Part shown: positions 20,696 to 32,386 of the stretch, one piece after another | Numbering within the stretch: position 1 is the first letter of the stretch | Layout: the number at the start of each line of letters is the position of its first letter | Origin: Coccinella septempunctata | Taxonomy: Eukaryota; Arthropoda; Insecta; Coleoptera; Coccinellidae | Assembly (NCBI RefSeq): GCF_907165205.1 | Contig: NC_058193.1 | Coordinates: 16,877,521-16,941,520 of the forward strand | Length of the DNA: 64,000 nucleotides | Direction: 5' to 3' | The notes under the pieces: model-generated | What the model was told of the DNA's origin: nothing | Seen by the model: only the letters and a program-made list of their open reading frames with translations | The model's database searches: none | Position numbers and translations under genes: made by a program

Positions 20696-23470
20696 TTACA
20701 CCAACTCTAAGTATTCTCTTATTTGATCAGAAAATTTACCAATTGAACTGACAGATTTTATGGGAGTAGGTAATTTATTGAATATTTTTGAAGCTTGTGC
20801 TATTGGGTTATTCAGCCCTTTTTGACTTTTTACTCTTGTCTGATATAAGTTTTGATGTGTTCTTGTTTCATAACTATGAATATCTTTCGTAAATTTATAC
20901 TCTGTATTGCACTTTTGTATTTTATTTATGATTTTAAAAATTAATTTACATTGTTCTAATTCTAATATTTTTTTCAAATTTGGTATTTGCAAATCAGAGT
21001 AAAGTTGTGTAGTATTTGTTAATCGATCATAATTAAACAACACTTTAATAAATTTATTTTGTAACGTTTGTATTTTTTTGAAGTATGTTTTTCCACAAGT
21101 TCCCCAAATCGGTATTAAGTATCTTATATGTGACATAAAAAACGCATTGTAGACCTGATATTTACTTTTTTTTGATAAATAAGATCGAACCTTATATAAA
21201 GCCGAAACCATCGGTATTATTTTCTCGATTATGGAGTCAACGTGGCTCTTCCAGCTCAAATGTGTATCCAACATCAGACCCAAGTACCTCGCCTCACAAA
21301 CTTCTTGAAGTTCAATATTATTTATGCTTAACTTTAGACTCGTAACTTTTTTGTTCTTTTGCTTGAATACCATATACTTAGTTTTATTTATATTAATTTT
21401 CAATTTATTGTTCCAAAGCCAATGTAAATACCGTTGTAGATCTTCATTAATTTGTTCATTCAATTCTTCTATGTTATTACCTGTATATATCAAGACAGTG
21501 TCGTCTGCAAAAGCGAAATACCTGGCCCGGATGTTTGACTTGCTCAAGTTAAGCACGTATAATGAATAAAGAAGGGGACCCAAAACCGACCCTTGAGGAA
21601 TACCAAACGAATTGGAAGTCCAGTCACTTTTGCTATCATCTATACACACATATTGACGGCGATCGGTTAAATACGACTTAATCAACTTATGTATTTTTCC
21701 TCTGAATCCCATTCGTTGGAGCTTATGAAGAAGAATATCTCTGCTAACCACGTCAAAAGCCTTTCTCAAGTCGACCAGTATAACCACGGCTATCTGGCCA
21801 TTGTCTAGAGCTGACGAAATTTCATTAATCAAATCAACTGTCGCACTGAGGGTATTACTGTTTTTCGTAAATCCATACTGGTATTGATCGACCACAACAT
21901 ACTTTTTAATAAAAGATAACATTCTATTTTTTATGGCCGTTTCACAAACTTTAGAGAACGTACTAATAACGGATATGGGTCTGTAATTATTTAAGTCATC
22001 AGTTTTTCCGGATTTATGTATGGGTGTTATTTTACTGATCTTCAATTCGCTAGGATAGTTACCACTTGAAAGAATTGCATTAACAAGCCTTGTTAATATT
22101 GGCAATAAGTCATCCTTTAAATTCAATATATCTCTGACAGATAATTTATCGTGACCCGGTGCAGAATTCTTTTTCAAATTGAGTAAAATATCATTGATTT
22201 CCTTCTCGGTTACTGGAGTGAGAACAAATGAATTCAAATTATCGATCTCTTGAACATTTAAAACCGGTTCATTACTAACGATTTCATTTTCCACCTCCCC
22301 GACAATATTTTCTCCCACCTTTGCGAAATAATTGTTAAAATTCTCAAGTATAGTTTCCCGATCTGTTATGATATCGTGGCCAACCGACAACTTTTTTATA
22401 CCCGGAATGTTTTTCTTTTTCCTCGAGAGCAGTTTGTTTATGTATCTCCATTGTTTCTTTACATCGTTGCCAGCTTTCTCCCATTCTATTCTGAAATACC
22501 GATTTTTCAAGGATCTGATTTTATTGTTTACATCGTTCTTTAAGCTCTTAAATTGTTTTTCTAAATTAGGATCAGCTGGATGCTTAGACTTTTTTCTATA
22601 TAATTTATCACGTTTCTTAATGAGTTCGATTAATTCATTGTTTACCCACATATTATTAGAATGACATTTAATTTTCTTCGTACATTCACACTCTCTCCTG
22701 CACTCAGTTATCAAATCAATTAGTCTTGCGAATGTATCAATATTGTACTGTTGTGATTTTTCTTTGAATAATGCCTTAAATTTTATGTAATCAACCGTTT
22801 TCTTTTCAAAAACGTTTTTTGGCCGGTATATTCTAAAACATTCGTTGATATTAAATGTTAAGTATTTGTGATCAGAACGTGAATTGCTCTGAACCTCAAC
22901 TGAGTCTAATAAAACAGTGTTTTGATCTAATATAACATGGTCCAATAGAGTTTTTGAGTGTGATGTTATCCGAGTTGCCATTGCTTCAGAAATTACATTA
23001 CCAACACGAAAGTTATTCAATTTTAATACATCGAGATATTTTTTGCACATCTGCGAACTAGGATTCAGTAAGTCTACATTAATATCACCTACTATAACAT
23101 GTTTTTTCTGGTACTTTACCATTATGTCCTCCAAATACTCCAGAAAGTCACTGTCGTTATAAGATGGAGGTTTATACAGTGCACTCACTTTTAAATTGTG
23201 TTCACCCACTTCCACACAAAGCCAGCTGATGTCTTCATTTAAATCTGATTTTTCTATTATAGAGAAATTAATATGGTCTCTAATAAATATTGAAGCACCT
23301 CCCCCTATTTTGTTTCTACAAGTATGAACTCCTTTGAACCCATCCAGTTGGTAGGAAGACGTCTCGGTTTCATTCAGCCAGGTCTCAACCAAGACCAGAA
23401 TATCACAATAATAGCACTTCACAAAGCAAGTTATTTCGTCCCATTTATTCCTCACGCTTTGTGAGTTCAT
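20696..23470 (-). CDS. Non-LTR ORF2: APE endonuclease and reverse transcriptase (924 aa)
   Basis: The N-terminal part (about 1-230) is an apurinic-like endonuclease: VLVETW with Glu29, YKPPS near 99, GDIN at 128-131, and SDH at 199-201. The RT lies at about 430-720: PGHDKLS, NNYRPISVIS, LVDLRKAFDVV, GIPQGSVLGPLLYSL and the catalytic FADD at 654-657, then KTKYMVF and LGLMLDTHLSW. The C-terminal part has the usual ISHIRYLIPIWG and TRTHQN words. No stop or shift interrupts it, so it may be a recently active copy. The frame is open upstream of the first ATG (KLKIIYMNSQS, where families usually have a similar WNVRG-like start), so initiation may occur earlier or by coupling with ORF1. It nicks DNA and copies the element RNA in target-primed reverse transcription. 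Confidence 0.93.
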   Translation of the reverse strand: MNSQSVRNKWDEITCFVKCYYCDILVLVETWLNETETSSYQLDGFKGVHTCRNKIGGGASIFIRDHINFSIIEKSDLNEDISWLCVEVGEHNLKVSALYKPPSYNDSDFLEYLEDIMVKYQKKHVIVGDINVDLLNPSSQMCKKYLDVLKLNNFRVGNVISEAMATRITSHSKTLLDHVILDQNTVLLDSVEVQSNSRSDHKYLTFNINECFRIYRPKNVFEKKTVDYIKFKALFKEKSQQYNIDTFARLIDLITECRRECECTKKIKCHSNNMWVNNELIELIKKRDKLYRKKSKHPADPNLEKQFKSLKNDVNNKIRSLKNRYFRIEWEKAGNDVKKQWRYINKLLSRKKKNIPGIKKLSVGHDIITDRETILENFNNYFAKVGENIVGEVENEIVSNEPVLNVQEIDNLNSFVLTPVTEKEINDILLNLKKNSAPGHDKLSVRDILNLKDDLLPILTRLVNAILSSGNYPSELKISKITPIHKSGKTDDLNNYRPISVISTFSKVCETAIKNRMLSFIKKYVVVDQYQYGFTKNSNTLSATVDLINEISSALDNGQIAVVILVDLRKAFDVVSRDILLHKLQRMGFRGKIHKLIKSYLTDRRQYVCIDDSKSDWTSNSFGIPQGSVLGPLLYSLYVLNLSKSNIRARYFAFADDTVLIYTGNNIEELNEQINEDLQRYLHWLWNNKLKININKTKYMVFKQKNKKVTSLKLSINNIELQEVCEARYLGLMLDTHLSWKSHVDSIIEKIIPMVSALYKVRSYLSKKSKYQVYNAFFMSHIRYLIPIWGTCGKTYFKKIQTLQNKFIKVLFNYDRLTNTTQLYSDLQIPNLKKILELEQCKLIFKIINKIQKCNTEYKFTKDIHSYETRTHQNLYQTRVKSQKGLNNPIAQASKIFNKLPTPIKSVSSIGKFSDQIREYLELV

Positions 23471-23499
23471 ATATATAATTTTTAGTTTAGGGTTCTGTA

Positions 23500-24336
23500 T
23501 TAGTTTTCCAGATCATTTGAATCTCGAACCAGTAGTATTTTAGAGTTATCATCCTTTCGAAGAAAAATATTACCTTCCTTAATCCACAGATATTTATATC
23601 CGTTCCGGTATTTGAAATCACGAGCTTCCTTGTAAAGTTGTCGATTGGCCTTAGTCAAATCATGGTTCAGGAATATTTTTTCATCTGATTTGTATCCTAG
23701 AGCTTTTGCCGTAAGTTTGATTTTATTACAGCTTTTAATCATATTTATCTTATCTGACTTGTTTTCCATACTAATTCGGATCGGTGCCGCTCTTCCAGTA
23801 GTTTTTCCAACTCTATAGGCGCTCAGAACTTTTCCCTGAATTTCCACCTCTAATTTTGTTACCAGGTTCTCGACGATATCTTGAACATTTTCATCATTCT
23901 CCCTGGGTACGCCGTGAACTATGAGAGTACTCTCCAAATCTCTTTGTTCTCGTTCATTAAGTATCTTCTTTATTTCAGACACTTCTAACTGAAGAGATTT
24001 ATTAATTTCGATCTGCTCATTGTACTTTATGAAGAGTGCATTGTATTTCTTGTCCATATCATCCAACTTGGACATTACATCAGCCAACGTATATTCTTTA
24101 CTTTGACCTATACCTTGTGTTGTTGTCTTATTTTTGTTCCTTTTAGCTGTTTTGTTCGGTTGCTGCTGAATGCATGGGTCACAAAACCATTCTTCGGAAG
24201 ACTTGCTAATTCGTACGTAGGTCCTCTGCGACATATTTATACAAAGACGATGCATCCAAGTATCGCATCCATTACAAAATACTGCTTCGTCTTCGTCAGC
24301 CACTCCCTTCTGACAATTTTTGCACAATTCAGCCAT
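23500..24336 (-). CDS. Non-LTR ORF1: PHD finger, coiled coil, RNA-binding-like protein
   Basis: I start at the Met of MAELCKNCQKG (24336) because the open frame upstream (to 24450) lacks family features; the longer start remains possible. Zinc ligands in order are CKNC, FCNGC, HRLC and W-FCDPC within the first 55 residues, a PHD finger as in ORF1 proteins of CR1-group elements. A Lys-rich linker follows, then a coiled coil (DMDKKYNALFIKYNEQIEINK region). The C-terminal half has STLIVHGVP and YRVGK...PIRISM blocks like the RRM/CTD found in many LINE ORF1s. It likely coats element RNA. It ends 29 bases before the first ATG of ORF2, in a different frame. Confidence 0.85.
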   Translation of the reverse strand: MAELCKNCQKGVADEDEAVFCNGCDTWMHRLCINMSQRTYVRISKSSEEWFCDPCIQQQPNKTAKRNKNKTTTQGIGQSKEYTLADVMSKLDDMDKKYNALFIKYNEQIEINKSLQLEVSEIKKILNEREQRDLESTLIVHGVPRENDENVQDIVENLVTKLEVEIQGKVLSAYRVGKTTGRAAPIRISMENKSDKINMIKSCNKIKLTAKALGYKSDEKIFLNHDLTKANRQLYKEARDFKYRNGYKYLWIKEGNIFLRKDDNSKILLVRDSNDLEN

Positions 24337-24753
24337 GTTGGCAACACTGTAACACCTTGCAGTCTGAGATATCGCAACAATAAATTTCGATTTAGTTATC
24401 ACTCTCAAAAATTCACGAAATTTTTCAACTTGTGCGTATGTACTAATCACTTATAATCACTTTAGTTGTTTTTTTAATATAAATTTTCGAATATTAAGCA
24501 CTGAAATCCTCAATTTTATGAAGAGCTATTGCGCACGTCTGCTTGCGTTAGAAGATTTCACCGAAATTCACCGATTAGTTTCGGGACCTACGAAATGGTA
24601 TAATTTTCAAGTTAAATCTACTAGGAAATTCATGCAATCAAGCACAAATGACAACAAATTAAGGTGGATAGTAGTGATAGCACTTACATGCAAGCTAAAA
24701 AGGCCATTAAAAGGCCACAAAGATACATAAAACAATTCGAATTACAAGAAGGA

Positions 24754-26060
24754 TATACAGGGTGACCCGTTAAAAATTCCCTATCCCCTTATCTGAGAAA
24801 TTGTAATAGCTACAAAAAATAGTTTGACATAAAAGTTGTTCATGCTCTTTCGAACTTTTCCTTTTTGTTAAAAAAATTTTAAAAATCTATTACAGACAGG
24901 GTGGTAACAAAAAGTTACCTTTTGTTAAATGGAACACCCTGCATATGATTAGATATTTGAATAGTACTTAAAAAGACATTTTCAAAAGCATAGGTCAACG
25001 AGGGTCTACGATTTTTTTTTCGACTCATAAGCATTTATCTGTCAAAAAGTCAAAAATTGTTGTTTACATTAATACATTTTCGCGTATAGCGTTCCAAGAG
25101 CTATTTGATGATATAGGATATCATGGGTCTCCTGTAATTTACTTTGGTAAGGCCCGGTACTTTCACCTTCGAATAAATTTTATTCAACCAATAATGACGT
25201 ACCGACAATCGATCTATGACAAATAAACTCTTCTAATTAAGCTTCAATGACAGATTTATTCGATGAATAACACTATCTGAAAGTAAAAAGACTGCATTTT
25301 TACTAATCTTACGAATAAGACTTAATAAATGCGAATAAATTTATTTATTCGCACGTGAAAGTACCGGGCCTTAGTCTAGAATATTGGTGTAATTCGGTAA
25401 TGAATGAGTAAAATCGTATCCATAGCAACATAAAAAAAAACATGACTCGAAGCTAGAAATGTCAGCTCTATGTAGATTATGGAGATAATTTTTGTAGCTA
25501 TAGCAATGCTTTCCTTATAAAAATCAACTATAATAAGAATCAAATTACATCTTTTTCAACATAAATTGATTAGTAGCTCTTAAATTAAGACTAGAAGACC
25601 TATGATATGATACATTATCAAATATTTCTTAAAATTCTATATTCAAAAATATTTAAAAAAATTGAGAAAAACTAAAATTTTCAAATGTTGGCAATACTGA
25701 TTGGTAGTATTCAAAATTTGAAAGAATAATGAGTAGAAGAATAAATTAAAACTTTTTTGACATCGTAGGACTTTCTGGGTTCAATAAAATACATTTTACA
25801 GGCTTTTGAAGTAGGATCCTTTTTGACAGATAAATGCTCATAAGTCAAAAACAAAAAAATACAGACCCCCTTTGACCCATATTTTGGTGAATGTCTTTTC
25901 AAGCTCAATTCAAATATCTAATAATATATATAGGGTGTTCCATTCAACAAAACCTAAGCAACAGATCATGAACAACTTTTATCTGAAATTTTTTCTTGTA
26001 GCTATTATACTCTCACAGATAGGCTGATAGGGAATTTTAAACGTGCCATCCTGTACAATA
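24754..26060. mobile_element. Long inverted-repeat element with nested MITE
   Basis: The left arm (from TATACAGGGTGACCCGTTAA at about 24754, through AAAATTCCCTATC, ATAAAAGTTGTTCATG and GGAACACCCT) is mirrored in the right arm that ends at about 26060 (GGGAATTTTAAACGTGCCATCCTGTACA). The arms extend over 250 bp with mismatches, including GCATTTATCTGTCAAAAAG inside both. No transposase frame survives. The MITE 25151-25370 is inserted in the centre. Confidence 0.65.
25151..25370. mobile_element. 220-bp MITE (GGCCCGGTACTTTCA family)
   Basis: Ends GGCCCGGTACTTTCAC / GTGAAAGTACCGGGCC form inverted repeats, preceded by TAA and followed by TTA. The interior (GACAGATTTATTCGATGAATA, AAAAGACTGCATTTTTACT) is shared with the 440-bp relative at 40987-41426. 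Confidence 0.8.
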
Positions 26061-26839
26061 TGTTCATAATCAGAGAACATATGACCAGTTTGCAACAGTG
26101 AAGCAACATCTAAATGAAAAACTAAAAAATAAGTTAAATGACAACAGGAATATGTTTCTCCAGAACAATAGTAGACGGGAGGCATCTACAACCAGCAGAA
26201 CCAAATTAAAGTTAAAACATTCATACAAAATAAAATATAATATTTTTCTTCATTTTGAAAAATTGTCAAAATTTGAGCATTTATACAAATATAACGAAAA
26301 AAGGTAGTCCAAAATACATATGTATATGCATCCGTTCTCATAAGGAGCAAAATTTAGCATTAAATTTTGCGGTTTTCGCCATTATTTGTTCCTATGAAAA
26401 AGGGCGTGTCATCTGTTTTGCTCTGGCAAATCTAGTTTTCGGGATTTCCTCATTGGATATCGAATACAATATTGTATTCTGCTTTTCATTCGTAAGTTAC
26501 GAATCTGCAGCGTACGATCGATCTATAAGTTTCAGATTGACAGATTCGTAAATAATGCAATTGTGGAAATGATTCTGTCACTATCTCATTGACAGTGTCA
26601 CTTTTGAACTACTTATCGTAAATAGTTATGGATTCCTATAAGCTACAGACCATTAAAAACCGTCCAGAATTGCAATTTTCCTGTAAGCGTATGAAAAGTT
26701 ACAGATTGGCTTACAGATGAAAGCAGAATACCGCCATTAGAATAGGTACCCTGTACATGACTGAAATGATTCAGAATTTGATATATAGTTTGAATATTTA
26801 CAGCCTTCCAATTTTCAGAACATTCGACAAACAGTCCGC

Positions 26840-29112
26840 CAATGTATGAAACATTGGAAGATGTATCAGGAAATGCAGATGAAAATTTTCTGCCTGGAAA
26901 TTCTCTCTCCAGTGATATCGCTGATGATCCATTCAATACAGATGAAGATGATGAATATCAGCCATCGGAAGAACTTGTTGCAAAATTAGTTCGTCATATA
27001 GAAACTGTCCACAAAGATTTGGAAGAAGTTCAAAAACTTCGTCTGAATCCGAAGACGACAAGAAAAAAAAATCAGCCATAATAAAACATGTTCAACGAAT
27101 GATGACTTCATTCCATGTAGGAGACCTCGAGAAAATAGTGCACTAAAAACAGTGTCTGACTTTGCTGTATGTGCGCATTGCTATGATACTTATTAGAAGT
27201 CAACATTGCACAAACATTATGGGAAATGTAGGTACTGGACGATGTTCCAAATATAATAAACAGGTGAAAGTGTTGAGTCGTGTAGCCATGGGTGATATTC
27301 ATGAGAAAGCTGAACCTCAGCTTCGAAAAATAATCAGCACAATGAGGGATGATGAGGTCACGAGCACCATTCGATATGACGAACCAATAATTCTATACCT
27401 ACGTAAATTTAGAGACATTCAAGTACCGACATTCCCAACATCATGGGAAGATGATAAAATCGAAATTGCGTCATCTTGGCCGTTTACTCCTGGAACTTAG
27501 AAAACTCGAGAAAAATTTGACAAATTTCTGTGATTTATATGACCCCACAACCTCTGCTCTGGGAATGCTCACAAAAGAATTGGGGGATCTATGGATAGCA
27601 CACTGCATCGAAAATAAAAATCCTGATGCGAAAAAGAATGCCGAGGAGTTTTCACACCTGGGATGATTATTAATAAAACGGTGGCAGAAACCTAGACATA
27701 AATGAATTAAAAAAAAAAGTTATTCTGCCTCCTCTGAAGGATATAATGACTTTACAACAGTTTCTCACTGATAACAGAGCTAAGACCTAAGGCATTGAGT
27801 ACATTGAAAACTAAATTTGATAAGACGGCTTGGAAGGAGCTTTTTGGAACGACGCTAACGTCAATTCAACTTTTGAAAAGAAGACGGCCAGTAGAGATAG
27901 AAATAATCAAATTGGTTTATTATGATTCTTTGGAGAATCGATCAGAATTCAAACTTAGATTTGTATGAGAAGACAATCGAGAGGCTAAAAAATCGCCAAT
28001 AAATATCCCAGAATATTATTGAGGGGAAAATAGGACATTTCATTGGATCAAGACATGATACAATCTGTGGAAACTATACTAAAATATAGAAGGCAGGCCG
28101 GAGTATCCAATTACCATCCATATCTGTTTGGCATTCCAGGTGGAGCAGCCAATTCAGAAAAATGGCCAAGTGCTTGCAATCTGATGAGGAAATTCTCAGT
28201 TCAGTGTAAAGCAAATGTACCATCTACATTGAGAAAGCATTTCATTGAACCTCACCGATGGTGAGATAGATGATCTATCCAAATTTATGGGGCATGATAA
28301 AAATATTCACATGAACATTTATAGACAACCTGTTGCCACAAAGGATATTCTCCAAATATCCCAACTGCTTGAAAAAGCCCAAGGAGATGCCAATGCTACA
28401 GATATAAATTCAGAGGAGACTGGTCAGATCGGTAAGTAAAAATTAAATTGATATAAATTTGGCATGATTTAACGAAACCAATCTTAGTTTCATAGTTTCA
28501 GAAGACGATGATGCTCCGGAGAATATACCCCTTCCCCAGTTGACTTCATTCCCAGATTGTGAGTATTATTGAAACATCGAAATCGATCTACATTAAAATT
28601 AATATAAATGGTAGGATAATGAGGGAACAGTTTGAAACAGAGGGTTATTTCCGTTAAATTTCTTCTATCAATTAAAATGAATGCGTATGATAAAAATTTG
28701 TTATCGACTAATTCAATAAATGAGTATATTTGACTTTATGATTCAATTTTCAGTTAAAACTCCCAAGAATTCAAAAGCTAAATGGGATCCAGATTCACGA
28801 GCAGCAGTAATGAATGCGTTTGGGCACACACTAACTTCTGGACAATTACCCTCAACTCTTCAAATACAGCAACTCATTAACAGCACTCCATGCTTGCGCA
28901 AACGAACGGTTCCGCAAATAAGAACCTGGCTCCACTGTAAAAAAATTCTTCTTTCTGAAGGAGACACCACTTCCTCTCCGAACCAGGTCCAACAAAGAAG
29001 GAACTCCATTCAAATTACGATTTTTCTCCTTTTTGCAGATAACATAGCGAGAAAATTATTTCTCACATTGGAAGAGTGTAATACACTATGTACGCGAAAA
29101 CACCAACACTGA
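26840..29112 (+). pseudogene. Decayed, spliced tyrosine-recombinase-like (Crypton-like) gene
   Basis: Pieces in order match an uncharacterised animal family with a C2H2-like finger and phage-integrase-like domain. They are an acidic leader ending DEDDEYQPSEELVAKLVRH (26930-27000), CAHCY...HKHYGKC (27170-27220), then DDEVTSTIRYDEPIILY, LRHLGRLLLELRKL and LLKRRRPVEIE (about 27870). The core follows: LRKHF (28230), EIDDLSKFMGHDKNIH (28270-28308) and IYR (28318-28326), i.e. Arg, Gly-His and a Tyr in family spacing. GT-AG introns split the tail: exon EDDDAPENIPLPQ (28501-28559), then a C-terminal exon from 28753 with KAKWDPDSRAAVMNAF and RKRTVPQIRTWL. Several frameshifts and stops break it. Introns show it is not a processed copy. 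Family assignment is from memory of motif order. Confidence 0.55.
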
Positions 29113-29231
29113 ATAAATATAATCCCAGCGAAATACTTATGGCTAAGCCATATGCACCGTTTCATTAAACGAGATTAATTCCTTGAACATCTTTTTTTCA
29201 ATAGAGATTCTATCCTTGAACGTCGTTTATA

Positions 29232-30953
29232 GACCCGTTTGCACCAAACGCACTTAGTGTTAAGTGCCCCTTAAAATGAACCCTTAACTTAATTTACGTT
29301 GCACCAACTGTTAAGTGACATTAAAATGGCTAAAGCGCTTCTGTAATGACCACTTAGATATTTAAGGGCGGTATTCTAACCTAAAATAATTTGTTGAACT
29401 GGCTGCAGAACTTCCCATTTTTGTTGGATTTTGAAAATTGAATGAATTCATCACTGAGTACCAAGCCTTTTCTTTTGCCTTCATTGTAATGCCATCAGTC
29501 TTTTTCAATTTTCAATTTGGTGTCACAAATCATACTATAGTTAGCAACAAACTCTTTTCTTCTGTTCAGAAGCTGAGTGCCCTTCGTAAATTACCACCAG
29601 TTGCTTGGCAATCATTCATCATATTCGTTTCGTACTAACAAGGACAATGAGGACATATTCTTCACGTTTCTCTTCAACAAAAATAAAACAAATTCACACA
29701 AGACCTTACAAAGAAAGTGTTGTACTTATATAAACACTTAGGCCCGTTTGCACCAATCCCCCTTAAAAGGAGTACTTAACTAAGCCTCGTTTATAGTTAA
29801 AGGACGCTTAATTTTATTCCCAGTTGCACGACTGTGGCTTAACAGAATCTTAAGTAAGGGACCCTTAAGTTTTTATATCTAGTGATATTTCAGTTTTTTA
29901 TTTTGGTGCAACTTCATCCTAGTCCAATAAAGCCATTTCATTGGTTGGCCGGTTGCCGATGATCGTTGTCATTTCAATATGACTTTATTGTTCTGTCAGT
30001 CAGTGTCAAGGATATTATTATAATATTATCAAAGATTAACAACTTTTTGTTGTTGAATTAGCATTAATATTGATAATGATTGTCCAATAAAAGGTACTTA
30101 AGTTTATATAACTACAACACTTTCTTTGTAAGGTCTTGTGTGAATTTGTTTTACTAATGTTGAAGAGGAACGTGAAGAAAATGTCCTTATTGCCCTTGTA
30201 AATACGAATACGGTGAATGATTGCCAAGCAAGTGGTGGTAATTTACGAAGGGCACTCAACTTCTCAACAGAAGAAAAGAGTTTGTTGCTAACTATAGTAT
30301 GATTTGTGACACCAAATTAAAAATTAAAGAAGACTGATAGCATAACAATAAGCAAAAGAAAAGACTTGGTACTCAGTAATGAATTTATTCAAATTTCAAA
30401 ATCCATCAAAAATGGGAAGTTTTGCAGCCAGTTCAACAAATTATTTTAGGTTAGAATCCCGCCCTTAAATACCTAAGTGGTCATTACAGGAGCGCTTAAA
30501 TTTAAGGCTAGCTTTAGCCATTTAAATGTCACTTAACAGTTGGTGCAACGTAATTTAAGTTAAGGGTTCCTTTTGAGGGACACTTTACACTAAGTGCGTT
30601 CGGTGCAAACGGGTCTTAGGTACCTTTTATTTGACAATCATCAATATCAATGCTAGTTCAACAACAAAAAGTTGTTACTCTTTAATAATATTATAATAAT
30701 ATCCTAGACACTAAAGTTAGGTTAATGAAATGACAACGATCTTCGGCAACCGGCCAAATGGCTTTATTGAACTAGGATGAAGTTGCACCAAAATGAAAAA
30801 CTGAAATATCACTAGATATAAAAACTTAAGGGCCCCTTACTCAAGATTCTGTTTAGCCACAGTCGTGCAACTGGGAATAAAATTAAGCGTCCATTAACTT
30901 CAAACGAGGTTTAGTTAAGTACTCCTTTTAAGGGGGATTGGTGCAAACGATCC
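29232..30953. mobile_element. Outer MITE, split by a copy of itself
   Basis: Left part 29232-29737 (GACCCGTTTGCACCAAACGC...) and right part 30619-30953 (ends TTGGTGCAAACGATCC, then TTA) join to an about 840-bp element that is the reverse complement of the inner copy. The insertion point lies between GTTGTACTTATATAAAC and GGTACCTTTTATTTGAC, contiguous in the inner copy. The left outer target duplication is imperfect. Confidence 0.75.
29741..30615. mobile_element. Inner MITE, 875 bp, TTA duplication
   Basis: TTA at 29738-29740 and 30616-30618 flank an element with short terminal inverted repeats GGCCCGTTTGCACC / GGTGCAAACGGGTC. It inserted into an older copy of the same family in opposite orientation, producing the order A, C, A-inverted, C-inverted. 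Internal ORFs are short and unconvincing. The TWA duplication suggests PIF/Harbinger mobilisation. Confidence 0.82.
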
Positions 30954-30956
30954 TTA

Positions 30957-32383
30957 AAGCAAAGAATATAGGGTAGAAAGATAGGAAACGGCCTCATATC
31001 TCTAATACTAAAAACCGACTACATTTTGGTCAGTCAAAACACATTTGACAATGAGATGGCGCTGACAACGTACTGTCAATACAGAAAACCCGTTTAGTAA
31101 CAATTTTCTGTTTTATAGAGAGTCGCGAAATTCGAATTCTATTCCTTGTTTTGAATTTCAATATTGACTTTGTTTAGACCATAAAACAAACATCCTGAGC
31201 AACAAAACAAAAGTATGGTTTTGTTTTGTGATCAGAATGTTAGTTTTCATCTGAACATTGATTGGAATCAATTGATATCAATGAAACACGCTGTCGGGTG
31301 TGCTATCTTTTTATTTGCAATTTATAAAAAATTCACAAAAATTTGTTATTATGGACAACTGATAGAGCTTTGACTAGGACACAAAAGTATATGGTGATCT
31401 GCTATACGTCAAATGTGTTATTTCTGTTCAATAGGTTGTTTTGAATTAATAAACTTAGTTGAATTTGTACAATTCATATCAGAAATTAATGTAAACAAAT
31501 ATTCAATATATCATCATAGCATACACATTTCAGTTTCTTACATATTATTTACAGAATTTTCAGAACCTCAACTAAAAAAAAACTTCATTGAGATATACAA
31601 GACCTGTATATTAGCCCGTCAGTAGAGTTTCTTTATAATTTCTTTATGATATGGTCTCTATGACGCAATATACGAATTAATTAATGAATGAACGAAACAC
31701 TCACAGCAGGTTTCATAGAACTTTGACTTTCCAAACAATTGGACAGTTCCTCGATACCCAAAAAGAAATCGATAAAACCTTTGCATTTCTGAATATATTG
31801 AAGGAGTAGCAATTGAGAATCTTTGAATGGACGTATAAAAGTAATAATTTCTTCTAAATTGGCCCTTCTTGCAAGATATGCTTCCTGCATACAACAATTG
31901 ACGTGGATGAACAGTTCTCAATCGACTTGCAGTAAAATGTTCATTGCACATGGTGTAGTCAGTAGTGTTTGCAGGCCTTTATGCCCTGAAAATTTTGTCC
32001 ACTTCGTAGCACTGAAAATAAAAGTCAATGAATGCCCGAGTCACATGTTACCAGTTTTAATACTTACATTCCCATTTTCCTTAGTAAAATTCGTTTTATT
32101 TGATCCACAGTTCTTCACCATACAATAATTTTCGAACGATATTTTGAGGTTTTCGCCAAGAAATTAGACAAAAATTTCAATAATTAGCAACTGTAACGAG
32201 TTTGATAAACGAAAGGCGATACGAGAATCAAAACATTCAAAACCTCTTTGATCAAAATGGCCATCTGACATCTCACAAAATTTCATTTGTTCCTCGAATT
32301 AATATTTCAACCAGTCTTAGGGCCTTAAAAAACACATTTGAAACACAGATGGCGCTCATATCACTCTAGTCGTACAATGACTC
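30957..32383. other. Intergenic DNA with a diverged MITE remnant
   Basis: No gene recognised. Bases about 31704-31920 (AGGTTTCATAGAACTTTGAC, ATATTGAAGGAGTAGCA, GAATGGACGTATA) are a diverged relative of the MITE at 14072-14334. ATGGCGCT words near 31056 and 32350 sit in inverted-repeat-like contexts of unknown family. Confidence 0.5.
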
Positions 32384-32386
32384 TAA

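Larger units (their letters stand above)
20427..24500 (-). mobile_element. Apparently intact two-ORF non-LTR retrotransposon (CR1/Jockey group)
   Basis: On the minus strand: PHD-finger ORF1, a 27-bp gap to the ATG of ORF2, an endonuclease/RT ORF2, a 3' UTR of about 260 bp, AATAAA (complement of 20442-20448) and ten A (complement of 20427-20436). Both ORFs are free of stops. The 5' end is not fixed because no target-site duplication was found; 24500 is an estimate. PHD-bearing ORF1s with this APE-RT ORF2 are known in CR1/Daphne/Crack-type elements, though the poly(A) end is more Jockey-like. Confidence 0.8.
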
